Of a stretch of 64,000 nucleotides of DNA, positions 9,054-17,400 are shown piece by piece. Source of the DNA: Stigmatella aurantiaca DW4/3-1 (lineage in GTDB: Bacteria; Myxococcota; Myxococcia; Myxococcales; Myxococcaceae); contig NC_014623.1 of the NCBI RefSeq assembly GCF_000165485.1, forward strand, positions 1,817,501 to 1,881,500. The letters are read 5' to 3'. Position 1 is the stretch's first letter, and every line of letters starts with the position of its first letter. A model generated the notes under the pieces. The model was not told the origin of the DNA and did not search any database. It saw only the letters and a list, made by a program, of their open reading frames with translations. Both the position numbers and the translations under genes were made by a program.

Positions 9054-11411
9054 ATGGTACGTATTCCCGTGTGGGTGGTCATAGGGGTCTTCGCCTTCGC
9101 TTCCGTCAAGGCCTTTGCTGGGCCGCCAGAGGCTGGCGCCGCGAAGTCCGTTGCGGAGGCATCGAAGAAACTGGAGAGTGCTCGCGCCGCCCTGGCGGCG
9201 GCCGTCAAGCGAATCGAGAAGGATCCGCCGGACAACGCGGACCTCGATACCGCCCTGGCGGCGGTGGAGGCGCTGAAGAACGCGCTCGACGCAGGAGCGA
9301 GCTTCGAGACAGAGGATCTCGAGTACGCGAAGACCGTCCTGGCGGCACGCAAGGAGCTCCGGACGAACCGCGAGTACGTCGACGAGCGCCGGGCCAAGGT
9401 CCACATCCACGAGTTCCGCCGGCGCATCGACGGCGAGCTCGCGTCCCTGAATGAACGCGTGGCGAAGGTCGCGGGGAAGGACGCTGGCCCCAAGGAGTTG
9501 GACGATGCCCGGGCGGCGGTGGCGGCCGTCAAGAAGCTGGCGGACGAGGGCCGGTCCCTGACGAAGCAGGACGCGAAGTTCGCCACGTACCTCGCCGAGA
9601 CCGACGCAGCGGTCGCCCGTCACGAGAAGACGATCGACGAACGGTGGTTGCAGCTGTCGGCGCAGAAGCAGCGAGGACTCCTGGACGACAGCCGCAAGGC
9701 CCTGTCCACCGCGCTGGGCGCGCTGGGCAATGCCTGGTCGGACGAGAAGTTCGCGGACGCCGACAAGGCGGCGACGGCGCTGCAGAAGCAGATCGACGAG
9801 GGCAAGCCGCTCGAGGAGCGCGACAAGGCGTACCGCGCGGAGGCGGACAAGGCTCGGGCCGAGGTCGCTCAGGCGAAGCGCCGGCTGGAGGAACTCGTGG
9901 CGGCGGCGGGCGTCTCGCGGGTCAAGGAGGAGATGGGGCCTGCCTATGATGAGCTCGTCGCGTCCGCCAAGGCGCTGCGCGCGAGGAAGCCGGCGCCCGA
10001 GCAGCTCTCGGGGGCCAAGACCGCGGCGTTCGTCGTCCGGAAGCTGGTGGAGAAGTACGAGCCGCAGGCCGCGCGGGACCGGGCGATTGGCCAGTACCTC
10101 ACCGAGGTGAAGAACACGCTCGTCGAGGTGGAGGTCGCCCTTCAGCTCCGCAACCTCGAGGCGGCACGCGCCGAGGTCATGCAGTCCTTGCGCAATCTCG
10201 AGAAGCGGGCTCCGGCCCCCGAGCAGTTCGAGGAGGCGAACACGGCGCTGGTCGTCCTGGCGAAGACGCTGGAGACGGTTCACGCGAAGAACCCCGCGAT
10301 CAGCGCACACGCCGCCGATGCGCGTCAGCTGCTCAAGGATGGCCGGGCGACGATTGACAGGCGCCGGTACGAGGTCGATCTGCAGCAGCAGCGCGCGAAG
10401 GTCGACGAAGCGCGGAAGAACGCGGCGGCCCTGGTCACCCAGATCCAGAAGGAGAAGCCCACCGAGGCGCAACTGCAGGAGGCCGAGAACGCGGTCAAGC
10501 AGATCGGTGTCGTGCTGGAGGCCGGTGCTCACTTCGTCAAGAAGGATCGCGACTACGCGCTGTATGCCAAGGAGACGAAAGAGCGGATGGCCGAGCTGAA
10601 CGACCGCATCGCCCGGCGGAAGATCGTGCTGTCCGCGGCGGACTCTCGCGTCCTGCTCGCCGAGCGGGTGGCGCAGGCGAAGGAGAAGCTCGACGCAACG
10701 AAGCCCGTCGCCTCGACCGATGCCGACATCGATGCCGCCTCGAAGAGCGTGGAGGAGCTCATGCAGGCGATTGAGGTGCGCGCGGAGCTGGAGCAGCAGG
10801 ACGCCGGTTACGCCTCGTACGCGGAGCGGACGCGCAACGAGTTGCTGAAGCTGGTGGAGTCACTGGAGACCTCGCGGCAGGCGCGGGCGTTGCGCCGGAC
10901 GACCGGGGAGGCCCTGGCCGCCGCCAACGCGGCTTCGGAGAAGGCCGCGGCCGCCACGGACTTGCGCAAGAGGAAGGAGCTGTACGCGAGCGCGATGGAG
11001 AAGCTCAAGGCTTGCCAGGACGAGGGCGCCCGGATGTTGAAGGAGAACGCCAAGCTCGCCACGGTCGACGTGCTCGTCGTCGGTCTTCCGGTCAGGCCGG
11101 AGGAGGTGATGGCTCAGTGCGCTCAGCGGGCGGGAGCGCTGCTGGAGCCACAAAAGAAGGCCGAGGCGCAGCTTCGATTCGACGAGGGCCCGAAGAAAGC
11201 CTACGAATCGGCGAAGACTCACCTCTCCAAGTCGCGCAAGAACGAGGCGCTCGCGCAGCTCAACGACTGCGTGGTGGAGGGGCGCATCCTGGAGAACCGG
11301 TACCCCGACATCAAGGACCACAAGTTCGCTGTGGGTGGCGCTAGCATGAGCCTGGCCGAGCTGATTCAGGTGTGTGTGAAGGAGCGCAAAACGCTGGAGC
11401 CCTCCCGTTGA
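9054..11411 (+). CDS. Exported helical repeat protein (seven about 105-residue repeats)
   Basis: A 785-residue protein. ATG 9054 gives an N-terminal signal peptide (MVRIPVWVVIGVFAFASVKAFAG). The rest is Lys/Glu/Ala-rich helix with about seven degenerate repeats of roughly 105 residues. Each repeat contains a pattern like LDDARAAVAAVKKLADEGRS followed by a basic coiled-coil stretch (TIDERW, YVDERR). There are only two cysteines, both in the C-terminal third (KACQDEG and DCVVEG regions), and no enzymatic motif. Such proteins are usually structural or binding proteins of the periplasm or envelope. No family was recognised; it appears to be a lineage-specific protein. A strong hairpin follows the stop. 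Confidence 0.8.
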   Translation: MVRIPVWVVIGVFAFASVKAFAGPPEAGAAKSVAEASKKLESARAALAAAVKRIEKDPPDNADLDTALAAVEALKNALDAGASFETEDLEYAKTVLAARKELRTNREYVDERRAKVHIHEFRRRIDGELASLNERVAKVAGKDAGPKELDDARAAVAAVKKLADEGRSLTKQDAKFATYLAETDAAVARHEKTIDERWLQLSAQKQRGLLDDSRKALSTALGALGNAWSDEKFADADKAATALQKQIDEGKPLEERDKAYRAEADKARAEVAQAKRRLEELVAAAGVSRVKEEMGPAYDELVASAKALRARKPAPEQLSGAKTAAFVVRKLVEKYEPQAARDRAIGQYLTEVKNTLVEVEVALQLRNLEAARAEVMQSLRNLEKRAPAPEQFEEANTALVVLAKTLETVHAKNPAISAHAADARQLLKDGRATIDRRRYEVDLQQQRAKVDEARKNAAALVTQIQKEKPTEAQLQEAENAVKQIGVVLEAGAHFVKKDRDYALYAKETKERMAELNDRIARRKIVLSAADSRVLLAERVAQAKEKLDATKPVASTDADIDAASKSVEELMQAIEVRAELEQQDAGYASYAERTRNELLKLVESLETSRQARALRRTTGEALAAANAASEKAAAATDLRKRKELYASAMEKLKACQDEGARMLKENAKLATVDVLVVGLPVRPEEVMAQCAQRAGALLEPQKKAEAQLRFDEGPKKAYESAKTHLSKSRKNEALAQLNDCVVEGRILENRYPDIKDHKFAVGGASMSLAELIQVCVKERKTLEPSR

Positions 11412-11415
11412 CCTG

Positions 11416-11443
11416 GAGGCGGGACGCCCCGGTGTCCCGCCTC
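11416..11443 (+). terminator. Rho-independent-like hairpin
   Basis: A perfect 10-bp stem, GAGGCGGGAC and GTCCCGCCTC, with an 8-base loop begins 5 bases after the stop of the helical repeat protein. No T tract follows, as is usual in high-GC genomes. Confidence 0.6.
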
Positions 11444-11513
11444 ACCTGACTGGCGTCCGAGCCTGGCAGCGCAACGCCTGCTCAGGGGGGGCTAACCCGG
11501 GTAACCTCGGAGC

Positions 11514-11855
11514 ATGGCGCTCTCTCCCGATACCTACAGGCGTGCCGCGCTGGCTGCGGAACTGCACGTCCAAGTTCAGATTGACCGCGTCGTGCTCCCA
11601 CCCGTCATGCCGGGCAATGCGCAGGTGGAAGGACGGATTGCACGCGTGTTCCGAGGGGACCCGGGGCTGACCTCCTCGCGCATCTCCTTCGAAGTCAGCT
11701 GTGCCCGTGACTGGGACGAACTCCCGACAGGAGGCCCCCTCTGCATGAGTGCGGCAGACGTGGAGCGGGCCGTGGCGATGGAGGTCTATCTCATCAGTCA
11801 CGGACACGCCGCAGTTCCCCTTAGAGGTGTGAGCCGCACAGCAGCGGCTTGCTAG
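11514..11855 (+). CDS. Hypothetical protein, possible small beta-sandwich
   Basis: A 113-residue protein beginning MALSPDTYRRAALAAELHVQ. There is no signal peptide or membrane segment. The middle (GRIARVFRGDPGL, RISFEVSC) reads as alternating beta strands. No family recognised. The GGAG upstream is very close to the ATG, so the start is not firm. Its stop shares the palindrome CTAG with the stop of the convergent gene on the minus strand, so the two coding regions overlap by 4 bp. Confidence 0.65.
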   Translation: MALSPDTYRRAALAAELHVQVQIDRVVLPPVMPGNAQVEGRIARVFRGDPGLTSSRISFEVSCARDWDELPTGGPLCMSAADVERAVAMEVYLISHGHAAVPLRGVSRTAAAC

Positions 11856-12337
11856 AACTGCCAGGTGGGGGTGGTGCCGCTCGCGTACTGACCGATGTGG
11901 TCGAAGTAGATGTCCACGAAGCAGCTGTCCGAGTAGCCGCCAGGCGTGTAGGGGCCGCTGCACTCCACGCTTTGGCTCGTCCTGTCGAGCCCGCCCGCCG
12001 TCGGAGAACCACAGACGATCTGCCCCGCGAGCTGGTTGTTATAGAGCGTGTTGTGCATGTTGATGGCGGTCTTCTTGTTACAGGTCGTGACGCAGTAGGA
12101 GTACATCTTCGTTCCGTCGAGCGACCGGCCAATCTTCTGAGTGACGGTACAGTTGGCGGCCGTCAGCCCCGTGCGGGTGTAGGTTTGAGTGCCCGTGGTG
12201 GGCGTGGGAGGAACCGCGTACGACGTGTTCCCGCCGTACTGCTTGATCGAATCCGGGACCTCACGGCTCTGGGTGTCCAGCTCCGCCCCCCCACAGCCCA
12301 GCATCAGCAACCCCAGCGACAACGCCATCGTCTTCAT
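11852..12337 (-). CDS. Secreted Cys-rich lipoprotein
   Basis: A 161-residue lipoprotein, MKTMALSLGLLMLGC, with lipobox LMLGC. The mature part is rich in Thr, Tyr, Gly and Cys and low in charge (TNPT-like linker, then CTVTQKIGRSLDGTKMYSYC and others), suggesting a compact disulfide-rich surface domain. The neighbouring minus-strand gene at 12428 is of similar composition and size, so the two may be related in role. No family recognised. Confidence 0.8.
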   Translation of the reverse strand: MKTMALSLGLLMLGCGGAELDTQSREVPDSIKQYGGNTSYAVPPTPTTGTQTYTRTGLTAANCTVTQKIGRSLDGTKMYSYCVTTCNKKTAINMHNTLYNNQLAGQIVCGSPTAGGLDRTSQSVECSGPYTPGGYSDSCFVDIYFDHIGQYASGTTPTWQF

Positions 12338-12400
12338 GCGCCCTCCATTGATGGACTATCCCCCGTTCCCTAGCGCCCGCATTCGCGGGACCGCGACGCA

Positions 12401-12425
12401 CACGCCGTCACGCGAGAACGGCGTG
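12401..12425 (-). terminator. Hairpin after the 12428 gene
   Basis: A perfect 8-bp stem, CACGCCGT and ACGGCGTG, with a 9-base loop lies directly downstream (lower coordinates) of the stop of the minus-strand gene at 12428. A second small stem CCCGC-ATTC-GCGGG lies at 12376-12389. Confidence 0.5.
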
Positions 12426-12427
12426 AA

Positions 12428-12934
12428 TCACAGCGAGATGGCGTTGGATAGCACTTCCTTGAACGTACAGGGAACGTTGCTGGACAGCGTGGAGCAACTC
12501 GAGGGCTGCGCCGGGGACCAGGTCGTCGCGTTGAGCTTGACCGCTCCCTGAGCGCGCTGGCGGTAGATGCCCGAAGCGTAGGTAATGGGGTTGGAGGTCT
12601 GCCCGCCGAGGCTGGAGTTCGTGTCCGCCCAGCAGCTGCGGGTGCCTGCCACCGCCGACCAGGTGCCGTTCGACGCCTTCTTCTCCAAGATCGAACACGT
12701 GTAGATGATCGGGTAGGACTGGGAACAGCCGTAGATGGAGGCCTGGGCGTCGATCTTGTACACGTTGTTCGAGTCGGGGCCGTACTTGCCGGGCTCGGTC
12801 GCCTCGACGACGCACGTGGTGCTCGCGATGGGCGCCGTCACCTTCGCCTCGAGCTGTGCGGTCTCGGCGCCGCCCTGGGGTGAAGGGCCGGTACAGGGGC
12901 GGGGAGCGGTTTTTCTGAGGCTCCGCCACGGCAT
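12428..12934 (-). CDS. Cys-rich hypothetical protein lacking a visible signal peptide
   Basis: About 168 residues if it starts at ATG 12934 (MPWRSLRKTAPRPCTG); ATG 12949 is an alternative. The mature-looking region, from about residue 28, contains paired cysteines (STTCVVEATEPGKYG, IYGCSQSYPIIYTC, TRSCWADTNSS) like the secreted neighbours, yet no signal peptide can be found in this frame. The short basic N-terminus may therefore be a wrong start, or the gene may have lost its leader through an indel near 12900. No family recognised. Confidence 0.55.
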   Translation of the reverse strand: MPWRSLRKTAPRPCTGPSPQGGAETAQLEAKVTAPIASTTCVVEATEPGKYGPDSNNVYKIDAQASIYGCSQSYPIIYTCSILEKKASNGTWSAVAGTRSCWADTNSSLGGQTSNPITYASGIYRQRAQGAVKLNATTWSPAQPSSCSTLSSNVPCTFKEVLSNAISL

Positions 12935-13002
12935 GGCGCTCAACGCCATGTACCGGCTGCCGCTGGAAGGTGGGCCCGGTTCCGTGCGTATCCTTGCTGC
13001 CA

Positions 13003-14328
13003 ATGACGAATTCAGCCGGACTGGCGCCTGGAACGGAGATCGGCGCCTGGCGCGTGGTGGGCCAGCAGGGCCAGGGGGCCTGCGGCGCGGTCTATCGGGC
13101 CGAGAGGGTGGGAGCCGAAGAAGCGGGCCCGTTCGCACTGAAACTGGCACTCCATCCCCTGGACCCACGCTTCGAGCGGGAAGGGGAACTGCTCGCGCGC
13201 CTGAGCACGTCCCACGTGCCACGGCTCCTGGACCGAGGGTGGTGGATGCCGGATGGGACGCCGTTCCCATATCTGGTGATGGAGTGGGTGGAAGGGCTGC
13301 CCCTGTATGAATGGGGCACGCGGCGCGTCCTCACTTCCCGGCAAGCGCTGCGGCTCCTGGCGCACGTGGCCCGGGCGCTGGAGGCGACGCACGCAGTGGA
13401 GGGCGTGCACCGGGACGTGAAGGGGGACAATATCCGGGTGCGAGCCGATGGCACAGCGGTGCTGATGGACTTCGGCTCGTCGAATTACCGGCAGGCGCGA
13501 ACGCTCACCTACCAGCATCCACCTCCGGGAACGCCCGAGTACCAGAGCCCCGAGTCTCAGCGCTTCCAGTGGGAGACGAGACACCAGCCGAGGGTCCGCT
13601 ACGAGGCCCAGCCCGCAGATGACGTGTATGCGCTGGGGGTGACGGCCTATCGCCTGTGTACGGGAAAGTACCCACCCGGCCTGGAGCTGAAGCAGGCCGA
13701 GGAAGGCTTCGCGTTTGTGGATCCGCCCTGGGTCCCCCCGGAAACGCTGGCATCGGTATGCCAGGAACTGGCGGCGCTGATTCGGCGAATGTTGCACGAA
13801 GCGCCTGCGAGCAGGGGCAGCGCGGCCTCGGTGGCCCAGGCACTGGAGCGGGCGGCGAAGAAAGCAGGCCGTGCAGCGGATCTGCCCCTGGCCGGGGGCC
13901 AACATGCGGCCCCACCCCCAGCGTCTGCCGCATGGAGGCCCGCGCTCGTGGCTGCCCTCGGGATGTGCTTGGTGGTGGCCGTGTGGTGGCTCGGGTCCCA
14001 ATCCCTTGAGAGTGCCAAGGCAATGGCAGACGGGCATCAGCCGACGGAAGGTCCAGTGGGCCTCGCCGATTCAACGCTGGATGCCTCAACGGCCAGGCCA
14101 CCGGCTGAGTTCGAGCAAGGCGGCATGGCGCTCGATGTGCCAGAGAAGCCGTTTCCTGGCCAGCATCGCCCTCCCTGCGGCAAGCATGAACTCAAGATCA
14201 ACGACGGATGTTGGGGACGATTGGGCGAGGCTGCCCCACCATGCGGTACCCGTGCATACGAGTGGAAGGGCATGTGCTACGTGCCTATATTCGATCCGCT
14301 GCGGCCGTCGACCTCGAATCCGCCATGA
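13003..14328 (+). CDS. Eukaryotic-type Ser/Thr protein kinase, membrane anchored
   Basis: A 441-residue kinase. ATG 13003 (MTNSAGLAPGTEIGAW) was preferred to the in-frame GTG 33 bases upstream. The kinase domain (about 15-290) has the glycine loop GQQGQGACGAVYRAE, the ATP-binding Lys in FALKLAL, the catalytic loop HRDVKGDN, the metal-binding DFG and a SPE in place of the usual APE, all with intact catalytic residues. A membrane helix (about 308-328) follows, then a short outside tail with four or more cysteines (PPCGKHEL, DGCWGRLG, PPCGTRAY, MCYVPI). Such kinases are abundant in myxobacteria and signal by phosphorylating cytoplasmic targets, here perhaps in response to an outside cue. No partner gene is evident. 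Confidence 0.92.
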   Translation: MTNSAGLAPGTEIGAWRVVGQQGQGACGAVYRAERVGAEEAGPFALKLALHPLDPRFEREGELLARLSTSHVPRLLDRGWWMPDGTPFPYLVMEWVEGLPLYEWGTRRVLTSRQALRLLAHVARALEATHAVEGVHRDVKGDNIRVRADGTAVLMDFGSSNYRQARTLTYQHPPPGTPEYQSPESQRFQWETRHQPRVRYEAQPADDVYALGVTAYRLCTGKYPPGLELKQAEEGFAFVDPPWVPPETLASVCQELAALIRRMLHEAPASRGSAASVAQALERAAKKAGRAADLPLAGGQHAAPPPASAAWRPALVAALGMCLVVAVWWLGSQSLESAKAMADGHQPTEGPVGLADSTLDASTARPPAEFEQGGMALDVPEKPFPGQHRPPCGKHELKINDGCWGRLGEAAPPCGTRAYEWKGMCYVPIFDPLRPSTSNPP

Positions 14329-14670
14329 ATGACTCAACTGGACCGAAGGTACGGAGCAGATTTACTTGGCTCAGGCAGCAGCCTGCTGGAACTCGATGAG
14401 TTGCTGTATTCAGAACTCCTAACAAAAAGAAGGTTTGAGGTTCCGGAAGAAGATGAGGCAGCCGCTCAGAACAAGGAAGCCGAAGTGGACCTCGTCGCGC
14501 GGCTCATCGCGCACGCGCAGACGCGTCTGGGGGTGGAGCCACGCGTTGGAGCACTCCCCCCCCACCGGTGCTGCCCCAGACGAAAGGGCATCCCGGCTCG
14601 AGCGCTGAATGCCCGAGGCTCAAGTGCCTCAAGCGTCAAATGTACAGGCGCGCCAGCGTTGATGGGCTGA
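14329..14670 (+). CDS. Short frame after the kinase, probably a gene fragment
   Basis: A 113-residue frame beginning at ATG 14329, directly after the kinase stop. The first half (LLELDELLYSELLTKRRFEV, DLVARLIAHAQTRLGVEP) is acidic and helical and looks like real protein. The second half is Arg/Pro/Ser-rich and reads like out-of-frame DNA. It is probably a truncated gene or a short protein ending early. No family recognised. Confidence 0.3.
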   Translation: MTQLDRRYGADLLGSGSSLLELDELLYSELLTKRRFEVPEEDEAAAQNKEAEVDLVARLIAHAQTRLGVEPRVGALPPHRCCPRRKGIPARALNARGSSASSVKCTGAPALMG

Positions 14671-14781
14671 GGCGTCGAGTGCTTCTGGCTGCGTCATCCA
14701 GGCGAAGAGAGGGAGAGTCTCCCAAGCGGGGCAAGCCCCCCCTCCCTGTCAGCCCCAGGTGGTGTCATTGGGGAGGGGGCG

Positions 14782-15702
14782 GTGACCCTGGAGAATCTGG
14801 CGGTGGTGCTGGAGGGCCCGGGCGCCGCTCAACCGGAGAGGCGCAGGCGGCTGGAAGGGTTTCTGGCCCTCCAGCGAGAGACGGCTGAGGAGTTGCTGGC
14901 GGCGAGTTGCCAGCAGGCCTCTGCCAGGGACTTGGACACGCTGGCAGGCCTGTGCTTCGAGTTGGCGGAGGCGGCCCGCTGGGACGACACCCCCGGCAGG
15001 TGGGCGCAGTGGGAGTTCGAGCGGCTGAGGCAGGCGGCCCGCGCGGTGGACCGTCCCGGACAGGCGCTGCTGCTGCAATCGCTGGAGCGCGCGTACCGGG
15101 GACTGGCTCGGCGGCTGATGCCCTACCTGAATGCGCAGGCTACTCATCAGTGGGCACTCTGTGCGCTGCACGCCCTGGCAGCCAAGGACGCGCAGGGGCT
15201 GCGCCGACAACTGCCAGCCCTGCTCCAGGCGAGCGATGCGCACCTGCTCGCCCACCTCCCACCTTCGCAGGAGCCAAGGGGGTCGTCACGTCTCCCTCTC
15301 TGCACAGACACAACCCCCGTTCATCCCACCTCGGAGGATGAGGACGCCCCGGCGAGGCTGTCGGAGGCGAAGAGTCCCAACCTGTCTGCTTGTCCTACAG
15401 GTTTGAGCCAACGGACGCCTACGGGCGGCCCCCCACCCGAGGCGCTTGCGGCTGACCCACGCACCCCGCTGGGAGACAGGGCTGCCTGCGCGGATGTGTC
15501 TCAGGGCCAGGAAGCGTCGCGAAGGGTTCCGCTTGGCCTCCAGGAGCGACCGTCCCAGGCGCTGGTTGGCTCGGGCACTGGGGGAGTTCTTGGGCAGGGA
15601 GAGCGGACACTTCCTCCTCGATGGAAGGAGCACGCGCTGCAATGGCTCAAACACCCCGGCACGCGTCCATGGCTCCAAGGGCCGCCAAGCAATCATTTCT
15701 GA
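14782..15702 (+). CDS. Hypothetical protein, probably C-terminally disrupted
   Basis: Start is GTG 14782, preceded by GGGGAGGGGG. The N-terminal 160 residues are a convincing all-helical protein (RLEGFLALQRETAEELLAAS, RAYRGLARRLMPYLNAQATH). Beyond about residue 165 the sequence becomes low-complexity Pro/Thr/Ser, and the last 25 codons overlap the transposase remnant on the other strand. The gene may originally have ended near 15260 or been cut by that insertion. No family recognised. Confidence 0.5.
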   Translation: MTLENLAVVLEGPGAAQPERRRRLEGFLALQRETAEELLAASCQQASARDLDTLAGLCFELAEAARWDDTPGRWAQWEFERLRQAARAVDRPGQALLLQSLERAYRGLARRLMPYLNAQATHQWALCALHALAAKDAQGLRRQLPALLQASDAHLLAHLPPSQEPRGSSRLPLCTDTTPVHPTSEDEDAPARLSEAKSPNLSACPTGLSQRTPTGGPPPEALAADPRTPLGDRAACADVSQGQEASRRVPLGLQERPSQALVGSGTGGVLGQGERTLPPRWKEHALQWLKHPGTRPWLQGPPSNHF

Positions 15703-15873
15703 CAGACCGAACTGCTTCGCCGGAAGCATTTCCCAGGAGATTCCGGTCCGCTGCACGAAGTTGGCCACTGGCAGCAGAAGGTCCACTGGCTCCCACAACG
15801 TATCCGGTACGAGGTCGCGAGCCACGAGGCTCAGGTGCTCATGGCCCTCCCATCCGTCCATCCCTGATTCCAC
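15625..15873 (-). pseudogene. IS5-type transposase, N-terminal remnant
   Basis: The minus-strand frame from 15873 reads LVPDTLWEPVDLLLP, then RTGISWEMLPAKQFG and a segment ending WTRAGVFEPLQRVLL. This is the order of the N-terminal helix-turn-helix region of IS5-family transposases (LWxxIxPLLP ... LRTGxPWxxLP ... WxxxGVWExL). About 25 residues between DLLLP and the RTG motif are missing, and the DDE catalytic part is absent. The element is therefore a deleted remnant and cannot transpose by itself. It marks a past insertion into the surrounding fragment-rich region. Confidence 0.75.
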
Positions 15874-15904
15874 CCCTCAAACCTTATTTTTGTGAGGAGC
15901 TTTT

Positions 15905-15992
15905 ATGAGCCGTTGTCAGGAGGCGGGAGATCTCGACGGGGCACGTCAGCAGATGCGCGACGTGCTGGCCGTGGAGATCGTGCCCTCAGAAG
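15905..15992 (+). pseudogene. DUSAM domain C-terminal fragment
   Basis: A strong ribosome binding site (GAGGAG, 6 bases before the ATG at 15905) leads into AGDLDGARQQMRDVLAVEIVP. This is the closing motif of DUSAM domain proteins, a paralogous family known mainly from myxobacteria (typically GDLDGAR...VLAVEVVPxYR). Only the last helix or so of the domain is present. After EIVP the frame runs into unrelated sequence, at the point where a different fragment begins in another frame. It is a remnant of a longer gene. Confidence 0.65.
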
Positions 15993-15998
15993 TCGGTC

Positions 15999-16190
15999 CA
16001 CTATCCGAACGTCGTCCTCCAGGCGGCCCAGTGGGATGGACAGGCGTGGGTGAACACCGACTCGGTCGCTTCGAAGCCGCGCCTGAAATGGAATGCGAAT
16101 GACCAGCCGGTGCTCACCTGGGACGAGACGGTGGGAAGCACCACGCGCCGCATCAAGCGCGTCTGGAATGGGAGCGTTTGGACGGAGTGA
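15999..16190 (+). pseudogene. C-terminal fragment of a secreted W-repeat (propeller-like) protein
   Basis: This frame, with no start codon of its own, reads from about 15999 to TGA at 16188-16190. It contains VVLQAAQWDGQAWVN, PVLTWDETVG and RVWNGSVWTE. Repeats with paired W-x-G-x-x-W and a central LTW are typical of long myxobacterial secreted beta-propeller proteins. It is joined directly to the DUSAM fragment but in another frame, so a deletion or recombination has stitched two unrelated gene ends together. Confidence 0.6.
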
Positions 16191-16280
16191 GCCCGCGATG
16201 TCTCATTGCTCCCTGTGTGAGCGCCCTGTAAATTGCTCCAAGTCCTTTGATGCGGGCGAGACAGAAAGAGCAGGGAGATC

Positions 16281-16568
16281 ATGAAGATGCTGCGAGCCAA
16301 GTTCATCCTTCTGGCGATGGCGATGTCCTGGGCGGGCTGTGGTGTGGCCCCGGAAGAGCAGGAGGCCACGTCCGGCGGGGACGTCGCCGCGGAGGCGAGC
16401 ACCGAGGCCCCGATCCAGGTGGCCTGCGAGCCGGGACCGCCGTCGAACTTCTGCCAGAACGTCGCCGGCAAGGCCTGTGCGACGACGTCCACGCGCCGGT
16501 GTTATCTGCCCAATTACTGCGAGTGGTTCTTCTGCCGGTGCACCAACGGCGCCTGGGCCTGTGAATAG
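16281..16568 (+). CDS. Small secreted Cys-rich lipoprotein
   Basis: A 95-residue lipoprotein beginning MKMLRAKFILLAMAMSWAGC with lipobox SWAGC and a good ribosome binding site (AGGGAG 6 bases upstream). After an acidic linker the mature domain has eight cysteines in about 50 residues (VACEPGPPSNFCQNV, KACATTSTRRC, YCEWFFCRC, WACE). The density of Cys suggests a small disulfide-knotted domain like those of secreted growth or protease-inhibitor folds. The family is unknown. It is intact although surrounded by decayed genes. Confidence 0.8.
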   Translation: MKMLRAKFILLAMAMSWAGCGVAPEEQEATSGGDVAAEASTEAPIQVACEPGPPSNFCQNVAGKACATTSTRRCYLPNYCEWFFCRCTNGAWACE

Positions 16569-17006
16569 CGCCTCGTAGCACCTGAGGAGGCGGTTCGCGC
16601 CTGTCCCGGCTCACCCCGGGGCAGGCCCCTCTCCTGGACACGCAACCGGCGCTGGAATCTCAGTCCGGTAGCAGCCAGAGCGGACGTGAAAGCACTTCCA
16701 CGCCATCGAGCGCGCCTGCCGTAGGGGGGTCTTCAACCGCGCGCACGACATCCTGGCGCGGTTCGAGGGCTGCTTCGAGCGTTGCTCACGGTGACGTTCA
16801 TGAGTTGTGCTGCACGCGGTGCGATTTCGCGGAGCGGATCGCAGACTGCGTGCACCTGCCGCCTGTCCGTCCTGTTCCCGGTGCGGGGTGGTGGTGCGCC
16901 CCGGCGTCGTGCTCTGCGAGTCCCCACCGCACCCGATGAGGACTGCTGAAAGAGGCTGGACGGCTGCGCCGGCGTTTCGCGTTGGACATTTTCGCCTGCG
17001 CCCACT
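16569..17006. other. Stretch without an intact gene
   Basis: No complete gene is visible. The plus-strand frame at about 16688-16794 encodes IERACRRGVFNRAHDILARF with a stop soon after, which looks like the end of a lost protein. The remaining long frames are shadows without ribosome binding sites. Confidence 0.5.
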
Positions 17007-17391
17007 GTGCCTACAGCAGATGCAGGGCCGGGCCAACGGCTCGGAGGGAAGAGCTATTGCGATCACGCGGGTGGAATCCAGCGGCTGGGTAACTTGTTGC
17101 CCATGCCCCTTGAGAACGACAAGAACGAGGCGAAGGTGGCGTTCTACGATGTGTCAACGAACTCGCCTCGCAACCTCCTACACCGACGCGCAAGGCATCG
17201 AGCAGGCGGTGCTCCTGGTTTATGCCTACAGCCCAAAGCGGTTCGGGTTCTACCGAGCGCCTGCCCATGCGCTCAGCACGAACTCGTGGACCCAGATCGG
17301 CGAGACCAATGTCCTCGACAGCGATGACCAGTTCCAGTGCTTTGGCCTGGTCACCCAGGCGAGCGCGGGCGAGGACGTCGTCTACATCTGA
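17007..17391 (+). pseudogene. Frameshifted secreted-type gene remnant
   Basis: Two overlapping frames together read as one protein. Frame A gives LPMPLENDKNEAKVAFYDVS around 17099-17158. Then, after an apparent one-base shift near 17160-17170, frame B gives SYTDAQGIEQAVLLVYAYSP, FGFYRAPAHALST and SWTQIGE, ending at TGA 17389-17391. The content (FYDVS, TYD-like strands, W) suggests a beta-propeller or similar secreted protein. No start was found. The parent family could not be identified. Confidence 0.5.
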
Positions 17392-17400
17392 TGACCGGGG

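Noticed and set aside
8760-10532. Minus-strand 590-codon frame opposite the helical repeat protein
   Set aside because: It is the shadow of a Lys/Glu/Ala-rich gene (giving Leu/Arg/Val) without a start signal.
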